DNA from: Dryobates pubescens | Lineage: Eukaryota > Chordata > Aves > Piciformes > Picidae | Length of the DNA: 64,000 nt | Assembly (NCBI RefSeq): GCF_014839835.1 | Contig: NC_071642.1 | Coordinates: forward strand, 7,586,052-7,650,051 | Direction: 5' to 3' | Shown: piece after piece, positions 10,108 to 19,300 of the stretch | Numbering within the stretch: the stretch's first letter is position 1 | Layout of the letters: each line of letters begins with the position of its first letter | The notes under the pieces: generated by a model | The model's database searches: none | What the model was told of the DNA's origin: nothing | What the model saw: only the letters and a program-made list of their open reading frames with translations | Position numbers and translations under genes: made by a program

Positions 10108-10930
10108 CCAGCCAAGATCTGGGCAGGCTGAGAGCTGGGTGCAGGCAAACCTCATAAGGACAAGTGCAGGGTCCTGCATCTGGGGAGGAATAACAGCAGG
10201 CACCAGGACAGGTCAAGGGCTGCCCTGCTGGAAAGCAGCTCCATGGAGAAAGACCTTGGAGTGCTGGTGGGCAGCAAGTTCTGCATGGGACAGCAAAGTG
10301 TCCTTGTGGCCAAGACAGCCAATGGCATCCTGGGGTGCATCAAGGAGAGTATGGCTAGTAGGAATGGGGGGGGGTGTCCTCCTGCCCCTCTGCTCTGCCC
10401 TGCTGAGACCACCCCTGGGATGCTGTGTCCAGTTTTGGGCTCCCCAGTTCAAGAGAGACAGAGACCTGCTGGAGAGAGTCCAGTGGAGGCCACGAGGATG
10501 CTTAGGGGACTTGAGCATCTCCCCTGTGAAGACAGACTGAGGGCCCTGGGGCTGCTTGGTCTGGAGAAGAGAAGGCTGAGAGGGATCTGATCAATGCCTA
10601 TCAATATCTGAGGGGTGGGTGTTGAGTGGAGGAGGCCAAGCTCTTTTGGGTGGTGCACAGGAATAAGACCAATGGATACAAGATTGAACAGAGCAGGTTT
10701 CAGCTCAACATGAGGAGAAACTTCTTTGGTATGAGGGTGCTGGAGCCCTGGAGCAGGCTGCCCAGAGTGGTTGTGGAGTTCTCCTTCTCTGGAGACTTTC
10801 AAAAGCCACCTGGATGCATTCCTGTGCAGACTGCCCTGGGTGATCCTTGCTCTGGCAGGGGGGTTGGCCTGGATGATCTGTGGAGCTGCCTTCCAACCTC
10901 TTGATGTACTCTGATACTGTGAGACTGTGC
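10108..10930 (+). mobile_element. CR1 LINE 3' region, right arm of an inverted pair
   Basis: Sense CR1 of about 820 bases from GGGCAGGCTGAGAGCTGGG to the tail GATACTGTGAGACTGTG. It shares long exact stretches with the reverse complement of 8890-9730, for example around GGGCAGCAAGTTCTGCATGG and CTTTCAAAAGCCACCTGGAT. Confidence 0.93.
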
Positions 10931-11984
10931 ATCTGAGATGCCAACATCACCTCCCCACACCTCTGCTTCTCCCCACCACCAACCTTCCCCTAACCACACA
11001 ACACCCCATTTTAAAAGCTGGTTTCTGCAGGTGACACCCCCAGCTAGTTTTCAGGCAGGCTGAGGACATCCCCAGGCCTTGGGGTTCCTTTAGAAACCTT
11101 TCTTTGGGCTTCAGCTGCCCAAATCCCTTCGGCAAAGACAAAACCAAAGCCTTTTGCAGTGCTGACCTCTGCAGGCACTGCACGAACCCAGCTGGCTCTG
11201 GGCAGCAGTGAGCTAAATAATGCATAAGGCAGGTGGTTTACACATTATTGCTGGCTGTGGGCAGCAACAGCCTTTTAATAATGCATCAAAATGGGGAATT
11301 TCTCTGCTGCTCAGCAGGCAGAGAGTGAGGGAAGTGCTGGGAAATCCTCACTCACTCACCCAGGATGGGGCTGAGCTAGCTCCACGCTGTAGAGATTCTT
11401 GGAAATAATTTGCTGGTTGGCCAAAAGTGCTTTGAAAGGAGAAGGTGAAGGGCATGAATGAAAAGCAGGCTTTTCACCCCAGAACACCATCCATGCTACA
11501 CACTGGGAGTCAAAGGCCCTGCCTGGGCTTCCTTGGGAATGGGGAGCGGGGTAGGAAGAGCCAGAAGTAGTCTGCAGTGCCTTCCCTTAACCTGTAACCG
11601 TGCCCCTGAGGCCCCACCTCTAATTAAGCTCTAATTAACAGCCAGGAGGGCCCCAGCCCTTCGGTGGGGGCAGGGTTATGTGTGCTGGCTGTTGGAGGGG
11701 GCTGGAGAGAAGGGGTCTTGTCGCAGCCAGTGCTCTGAGAGCAGCTGCTGGAGGCGTGCAGGGTGCATGATTCCCTGTGAAGAGCAAAACACCAACATTC
11801 CACCTGTGCCAAGAGCAACAGCCTGACATGCTGGCACCTTCTTGCTGGCAAAGGAGTTTAGCTTATGTACCCAGCTGGATAACAAAGGGTAGGTACACAG
11901 CCACCCCGAGCCATAGAACACATTGAGGGGTTAGGGCTGCTCTAGGGACTTCTACTTCTGTTAGCTGCTGCTTCTGTTTATGCA
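10931..11984. other. Unassigned ~1-kb interval
   Basis: No CR1 and no exon I can identify. Two TAATTA cores 11 bases apart (11621-11626 and 11632-11637) form a small direct repeat. The interval lies beyond the probable 3' end of the minus-strand PROM2 gene. Confidence 0.45.
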
Positions 11985-12305
11985 TCTGGGACTTCTCCTC
12001 CTGCATCTGGGAAGGAATAATAACCTGCACCAGTACAGGCTGGGAGGTGATCTGCTGGAGAGCAGCCCTGTGGAGAAGGGGGAAGCTTAGGCTTAATCTT
12101 AGAAAGAAGTTCTTCCCAGAAAGAGGGTTTGGCCTTTGGGATGTGCTGCCCAGGGAGGTGATGGGGGTCAGCATCCCTGGAAGTGTTTAAGAAAAGCTTG
12201 GATGAGGCACTCAGTGCCACGGTCTGGTTGATTAGTTGGGGCTGGGTGATCAGTTGGGCTTGATGATCTTGGAGGTCTCTTCCAACCTGTTTGATTCTGT
12301 GATTT
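11985..12305 (+). mobile_element. Composite CR1 LINE with internal junction
   Basis: The first ~85 bases match the CTGCATCTGGGAAGGAATAA ... AGCAGCCCTGTGGAG block of one CR1 type. From about 12075 the sequence jumps to the last ~230 bases of another type (GAAGTTCTTCCCAGAAAG ... CTCTTCCAACCTGTTTG plus ATTCTGTGATT tail). Both parts are sense, so this is an internal deletion or a template-switch chimera. Confidence 0.8.
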
Positions 12306-12520
12306 TGGCCCCGGCCCCAGCCCCAGCCCTGGCTCTCCCCTGGACCTGTCACCTTTGGGGCTTCCCTGTAGGAGCAGCTCAGCGAGACTAGGCCAGGGCT
12401 GCTCCCCCCTGCAACTGTCACTGTCACTGTCATCCCCCTCCCAGGGGCTGAACTGTGGAAAACTGAGGAGATGGCAGCAGCAAAACAAAGCAGACAGTGG
12501 TAGGTTTGGCTGGAGAGGGC

Positions 12521-12526
12521 TTTAAT
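12521..12526 (-). terminator. PROM2: Candidate PROM2 polyadenylation signal
   Basis: ATTAAA on the minus strand, about 700 bases beyond the last certain PROM2 coding exon. It is the only canonical-type signal I see on this strand between that exon and the CR1 at 11985-12305. Assignment is by position only. Confidence 0.35.
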
Positions 12527-12686
12527 GGACTCACTGCCTGGGGGTGCCAGGCGTGGGGAAGCATCATGGGGTGGCAGGAAAATGCCCTTCCCTGTGGGGT
12601 CTGCGAGTGGTACACTGGTCCTTAGTGAGAGCTGTGAGGAACCACCTTCTGTGCCATGGATCAGCTAGGCTCTGGGAGCATCCCTG

Positions 12687-12890
12687 ATGGATGCCCAGAG
12701 CCCCACCGAGCATGGAGATGAGGGCCCCAAACCTGGGAAGGATGCTCAGACCCCGAAGTACACTGAGGAAGAGATGTTAGAGGAGCCTCAAGCCCCAGAG
12801 AGCATGGAGACTTGCACCCTGCACCCAGGAAGGATGCTCAGACCCTGAAGGACATCGAGGAAGAGATGTCAGAGGGACCTGAAGTCCTGC
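12687..12890. repeat. Imperfect tandem repeat, ~92-bp unit, ~2.2 copies
   Basis: GATGCTCAGACCC recurs at 12741 and 12833, and AGCCCCA(C/G) ... GAGCATGGAGA recurs about 93 bases apart. One plus-strand frame looks acidic and protein-like over ~59 codons, but the unit is not a multiple of three, so the frame breaks in the next copy. Confidence 0.7.
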
Positions 12891-13092
12891 AGTGCTTGGG
12901 TAAGAGTTTGACAGGAGCTCTGGTGGGCAGGCAGTGCTACCACATCCAGCTGGCCCCCATCCTAGAGCTTGAGTGCTGTCACACGGGGAATGTGGAAGGG
13001 ACAGGTCTCTTCTGACCCCGTGGAGCTGCAGAAAGAGAAAGAGAAAACATCAGGGGATCAAGGAGGAGCCCACATTTTCACTCCCTGCCTTC

Positions 13093-13216
13093 TGCCCAGC
13101 CCATGCAGCCCTCCTGCCCAGCCCATGCAGCCCTCCTGCCCAGCCCATGCAGCCCTCCTGCCCAGCCCATGCAGCCCTCCTGCCCAGCCCATGCAGCCCT
13201 CCTGCCCAGCCCGTGC
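13093..13216. repeat. Tandem repeat, 22-bp unit, ~5.6 copies
   Basis: Nearly perfect repeats of TGCCCAGCCCATGCAGCCCTCC. The array ends within about ten bases of the stop codon and donor motif of the last certain PROM2 exon on the other strand. Confidence 0.93.
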
Positions 13217-13223
13217 CCGCCGC

Positions 13224-13334
13224 TTACATGAGCCGATTGCGGATGGGGCGGAAGTGTTTGGTGAGCCGGACAGCAAAGATGATGTTGGGGATGAGGAAGA
13301 AGGTGCAGCATCCCAAGCTGAACCAGAAAGCATT
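13224..13334 (-). CDS. PROM2: PROM2 terminal certain exon (fifth membrane span)
   Basis: Encodes [17 protein letters not shown] through the motif [11 protein letters not shown], the fifth span and first cytoplasmic residues. The sequence then reads CTCATGTAAGC. Read straight through, this gives Leu-Met-stop. Read as a splice site, GTAAGC is a strong donor after CTCAT. The human protein continues about 20 residues past this point, so splicing to an unseen tail exon is plausible. Confidence 0.85.
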   Translation of the reverse strand, partial: NAFWFSLGCCTFFLIPNIIFAVRLTKHFRPIRNRLM

Positions 13335-16300
13335 CTGCAAGGAGAGAGCACAGGGGTCCCCTCTGAGCTCAGTTCACAGAGTTCAAAGAATCAGCCAGGT
13401 TGGAAGACACCTCCAAGATCATCAAGTCCAACTGATCACCCAACCCCAACTAATCCACCAGACCATGGCACTGAGTGCCTCATCCAGGCTTTTCTTGACC
13501 ACCTCCAGGGATGCTGACCCCACCACCTCCCTGGGCAGCCCATCCCAAAGGCCAATCTCTCCTTCTGTGAAGAAATTCTTTCTAAGATCAAGGATAAACT
13601 TCCCCCTGCACAGCTTGAGACTGTGTCCTCTTGTTCTGGTGCTGGCTGCCTGGGAGAAGAGGCCAACCCCCACCTGGCTACAACCTCCCTTCAGGAAGCT
13701 GTAAAGAGCAATAAGATCTCCCCTGAGCCTCCTCTTCTCCAGGCTAAGCAACCCCAGCTCCCTCAGCCTCTCCTCACAGGGCTGTGCTCCAGAGTGCCCT
13801 TCTCTGAGCATGTTCCAGCAACTCAATATCTTTCTTGAATTGAAGGGCCCAGAACTGGACCCAGGGACAGCAGCACAGGAACAGGCAGCCCCCAGCCTGT
13901 GGAGGAGTTTGGGGAGCCTTGTGGTGGCTTGGTGGCCTTGTCCTGGTGGAATGGGGGTGTTGGGGTTGCTGCCACAAATTCCTGCTGGTTGGTGGTGGGA
14001 TGCTGCACCTTGCAGGTCTCTCCTGGACCCCCATGAGGACAGGATCCTTACCCAGGGGTCAGCGATGCGGTCGCACAGGATCACTCGGCCGTTATCCAGG
14101 GCCGTGGCGAGCGGCTGGCACGAAGCCACATCTTCCCTCAGCTGGAACCAGAACCAGAGTCAAGACAGAGACACACTGCTGGCCCCAGGGGATGTGTTTT
14201 GCTGCCTCAATTCAGGGCTTACACACAGCATCCGTGGGGGCTCCCAGCCCCATAGAATCGCCCTGCTGGCAAGGTGGGCACCTACCGTCTGCCCGACCCA
14301 GTTGAGGTACTGTGTGAAGTAGCGCAGCTCCTTCCTGGTGAAGCAGCCAATCTCCTGGGCAGAGGGAAGGCAGAATGGAGGCCAGGAGCTGTGCTTCTTA
14401 GCTCCAGCACTGGCCCAGCTCCAGCTCCAGCCCACCTCCACCTCCAGCTCCACCTTCAGCTCCAGCCCACCTCCAGCTCAGCTCCACCTCCACCCCAGCT
14501 CCAGCTCCAGCCCACCTCCAGCTCCACCTCCAGCTCCAGCTCACCTCCACCTCCAGCTCCAGCCCACCTCCAGCTCCACCTCCACCTCCAGCTCAGCTCC
14601 ACCTCCAGCCCAGCTCCCCCTCCAGCTCCAGCCCACCTCCAGCTCCAACTCTAGCTCCAGCTCCAGCCCTGCTCCAACCATCTCTGGGCTAATGTCAGGC
14701 TTGGAAACAAGGGCTGGAGCCTTGAGGTGCCCCTCTTGCAGCAGGCTGTTCTCTTTCTTTCTGCATGTGAGGACTTCGGAGCCTCTCTAGGGCTCAGCCA
14801 GGCGCAGCTCACCTGTCGGAGGATCTGCTGGGCTTGCACAGGCAGTCGGGCTTCCACTGAGGCTGTGGTAGTCAGTGTTGTCCTCACCCGCTCCTGGGGA
14901 AGCACAGGGAGGGCAGAGCACCCTTAGAGCACGGAGGAGCAGCAGGATGGGTGCCCTGGGAATGGCAGGAGCAGGGCATGTGCCAAGCCTCAAATCGAGT
15001 CTGACTGCTGGAAAGCAGGGAAAGGGAGACCTGCCCCAGTCAGAGAAACTCCCTCACAGGGAGTGGGTGAGATGAGACACTGGGGGCCATCCTGCCTCTA
15101 CAGGGTGAGGGGCAATGCCTTTGAGCTGGAAGAGGGGAGGCAGACTGGAGATGAGGAAGAAATTCTTGAGAGTGAGGGTAGGGAGACACTGGGGCAAGTT
15201 GCCCAGAGAAGCTGTGGATATCCCCTCCCTGGAGCTGTTCAAGGCCAGTCTGGATGAGACTTGAGCAACCTGGAGGTGTCCTTGTCCATGGCAGGGGGGT
15301 TGGAATTGGATGATCTTTAAGGTCCCTTCCAACCCAAATCATTCCATGACTCTATGACAGCTCTGCTGGGGATGCTGAAATATGCCCAGTGCTGCAGGAG
15401 GGTTTCTGATCTGCAGCAGCAAATCTCCTCACTGAAGGAGACTGACCCTCCCCAGGTGGCATTTGTCCTGGCTCTGCCATCACCCTGGAACTGGCTTTTG
15501 GGGACCCTGGCAGGCAGGGCCCTGCTGATTTTTCAGAGCTGGAAGAAACCGTGCAAGTACCTGGAGGTGCGGCGCCAAGCGGGAGAGGAACTGGACGCTT
15601 TCCCCCAGCCTTGCCTGTGGGACAGGGAGGTGAGAAGGCTGCAGAATCCCTGTCCCCTCTTTCAGGGGGACACCACCAGGCAAAGGCCAGCAGCACCAGC
15701 AGCCACCAGCCCAGCACAGACTCACCACCAAAGCCTCCTGTGACTGCACTGTGGAGTTCTGCAGCTGCCAGAGGGCTCTGGCCTCGGCTGCCAGCCGTCC
15801 TGCCACTGTGCTGTTCCTCTGGGGGGGAGGACAGAAGTGTTATGGTGTCCCTGGGGGCACACAGGCCGCCCCCACTGCCCACCCCACCGCTCACCTGCAT
15901 TTTCTGCAGCCCCTCGAGGTTCCTTGCCAAGCCAGGGAGGCTGGTCTGCACCACAGGGATTTTCATCTGGGGGAAGATGGAAATTGGTGGCTACCCAAAA
16001 GCCCCCCCTGGGAACCAGCCTCGGGCATGGCTGGGTGTTACAGCTTAAAGCTAAGTGCCTTAGCTTAGTGTCCTGACTATAAACAAGAAGAGGAACTTTC
16101 TGGACATCTTTGTTGGGGTGGGGGTGATTTCAACCCACCCCACTTTGTAACTAGAGTTTCATTCTGCTTCCAAACCTTCTGCGTTAGCCTGGTGATTTCT
16201 TTTGGGGGGTAGACATCCAATTTGGGTGGGTGGGAGGTTTAATGTCAACCCACCCCACTTTGTAACTAGAGCTTCATTCTGCTTCCAAACCTTCTGAGCT

Positions 16301-19300
16301 GGCCTGGTGATTTTTTTTAGGGGGTAGACCTCCAATTTGGGGGGGTGGGAGGTTTAATTTCAACCCACCCCACTTTGTAACTAGAGCTTCCTCCTGCTTC
16401 CAAACCTTCTGAGCTGGCCTGGTGATTTCTTTCGGGGGGTAAACCTCCAGTTTGTTTGTGGAGGGTAATTTCAACCCACTCCACTGGGCCACATCCTGCC
16501 AGCCCCTCACCTCCTCCTGGAAGCGTCCATAGTCCACCTCATCCGCACCGCTGTGGGCAAAGGTCTCCAGGTCCTGCCTGCCCTCGCTGCGGAGCAGCCG
16601 CACGTCCCCCAGGCGCGCAGTGAAGTCCCCCAGGCGCTTCTGGAAACCTGCTGTGTACTGTGAGGGGGAGACAGGAGGCAGGCTGAACCCTTGATGTCAG
16701 CCCAGGCTAGGGGGTGATGAGATTGAGAGCAGCCTTGCAGAGAAGGACTTGGGGGGTGCTGGCAGGTGGGAAGCTGGGCAGGAGCCAGCAATGGGCACTG
16801 GCAGCACAGAAGGCCAAAGGCAGCCTGGGCTGCATCCAAAGCAGCGTGGCCAGAGCTGGAGAGAGGGGATCCTGCTGCTCTGCTCTGCTCTGCTCTGGGG
16901 AGATCTCACCTGCAGGGCTGTCTCCAAATATGGGACCCCCAACACAAGAGAGATATGGACCTAATGGAGAAGGTCCAGAGGAAGCCACAAAGATGATCAG
17001 AGGGATGGAGAACCTCTGCTATGGGCACAGGCTGGGAGAGTTGGGACTGTTGAGCCTGGAGAAGAGAAAGCTCCAGGGAGACCTCAGAGCTGTATTTCAA
17101 TATCTGCAGGGGACCTGCAGGCAGGCTGGGGAAGGACTGTTCAGAAGGGCCTGTGGGGATAGGATGAGAGGCAAGGGTTTGGAACTGGAGCGGGGCAGAG
17201 TTAGGTTGGACATCAGGAGGAAGTTCTGCACAGTGAGGCTGGGGAGACACTGGGACAGGCTGCCCAGGGGTGTGGTTGGGGCTCTGTCCCTGGAGACATT
17301 CAAGATCAGACTGGATGTGTCCCTGAGCAGCCTGCTCCCTTTGGAGGTGTTCCTGCTGAGTGCAGGGGGTTGGAGGGTCCCTTCCCACCTGATGCACTCT
17401 GTGACTCTGAATCCCAGTAACTCCAGTAGAACTCAGGCACCCTCTCACCGATACCAGAAGCTCTGGCTGCAGCCAGCCCTTACCTTGGGGGTTTTCAGAT
17501 GCTCATCCAGGTCATAGGACCTGTCAAGATGCAGCACCTCCCACAGCCCTGCACCGCTCTTGCACTCTCTGGAAGAGAAAGAGGGGCTGGCAGTGTGAGC
17601 CCAAATTCAGCCCCGATGTCTGGGGGCAGAGGTGGGCTCCTGCAGCACCCACCGGTACGTGGCACTGAGGTTGGAGTCCCTCCTGAGGTTGAGCTGGCGA
17701 GTGAGGTTCATGGATGGAGGCAGGTTCCCAGGGGTGTCAATGAACTGGGCCAAATAGGGGAGAAAAAGAGGGTCAGGAGCAGGCACAGGCATTCCCAGCA
17801 GTGATTGTGCAGCCAGAGCTAATCTTGCCTTGATTTGTATGATCCCACTGCAGAGCCCGGGCTCTTTCAGAGGGAGAGCAGCAGACAGCCCTGTGCACAG
17901 CCATGGGACAACACCTGATCCCATTCCCAACCCTGCTCTTGAGCCCATCACAGTATGTTGCCCACCCCAAGCACCCCAGGGACCCTCAAGGACCAGAGGG
18001 TCCTGCAGGTAGGAGCTTCACCTTAAGTGAATTAATAGCACGAGGGCAGCTCCCCACTGCTAATGCAAATCCAAGGATCTAATCCTAAACTTAATCTTCT
18101 GGTCTAGGATGGGGCTTTTCCAGATGGGTTTAGGGGGAGGTCACAGAGTGTTTGGAGGTAATTTGGTGCACACAAGCAAGAGGTTTATGGGCTGATGGGT
18201 GGATGTGTGGCCACCCACCTTATAAATCTCCTGGTTGACCCAGTTCCTGCAAACCAGCGTCTGGATGTTGCCCCCAACCAGGAAGGTGGCAAAAACCAGG
18301 AGGACGAGGAGCCAGGAGAACAGGAAAGCCAGGCCCACACCGCTGAGGGAAGGAAAGGAGGTGTCAGCGGTGGCTTTGCAGCCCGGAGCGGGCAGAGAGG
18401 CTTGCGGGGACCTGCCTGGCCAGCTGCAGCCCCGCGGCTCCCTCCTGCGCCCGGGCACGCCGGCATGCCTGGGAAGGGCCCGCGGGAGAGGGGTGTGCCA
18501 GGCAGCGGGGCCAGGGTGTGGGAGCTGCCAGCTGCCAGGGAGGAGCAGCTTCTCCCACACCCGCCGGCGCAGGCGGCGGCTTCAAAAGCCTTGCCACTCG
18601 CCCAGCTTGGGCTCCCTCCCTTGGCTGCGCCCCTCTGGTCTTGGGGGGTGCGCGATGACAACACACACACACACCCCCGCGGCCCCCGCAGGGCTGCTTA
18701 CACCAGGAGAAATTTGGCACCGGCTTCTCCTCGGCACTCGTAGTCGCTGGGGTCCTCCCGCTTGGAGAGCCCATATGCCCCCAGGGCCATCCCTGCCGCG
18801 TTGCAGGCGAGGATGAGGAGGATGATGGAGCAAAGCACCGTGCCCGCAATCCACCTGGGGGAAAGAGCAGCAGAGCACAGCCTCGAGATACGGAGCTGGT
18901 GCAACAGCCTGGGGCTCGAAGTGGGGCCCAGCACCCATCTCTGCTGCACCCCTGCACCTCGGCGTGCCTGCCGGTGTCACCTGTACTGCTCGAAGCGCTC
19001 CACCTCCCGCAGGTAGGGCTGGCTCCTGTCCTCTGCCTTCAGCAGGGCTTCGCTGACGGGCAGGGTATAGTCGGGGAGGGGGAAGCTGTCGGCGATGGAC
19101 TGCACCTTCTGTGTCACACTGGCCATCTCGTCCCGCAGGTCTGTGGGGCCAAGGCCATGCTGGAGGATCCCCCTGGCCCACTTTACGTATTTGCCCCGTG
19201 GAGGGTGTCCCCACTCGTTCCAGCTCGGTCCCACTCACCCTGAATGACATGTGCCATCCTCTCCACAGCCAGCTCCGGAATGGAGTTGAAGGTGCCATTG

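Larger units (their letters stand above)
12306..13092. other. Region 3' of PROM2, possible 3' UTR or terminal exon
   Basis: GC-rich sequence holding a possible minus-strand polyadenylation signal (12521-12526) and a 92-bp tandem repeat (12687-12890). If the GTAAGC donor at the end of the last certain PROM2 exon is used, one or more tail exons should lie here. I could not identify one with confidence. Confidence 0.4.

Noticed and set aside
12669-12846. Acidic ~59-codon plus-strand frame as a new exon
   Set aside because: The underlying 92-bp repeat is not a multiple of three and the frame breaks in the next copy. Kept only as a finding.
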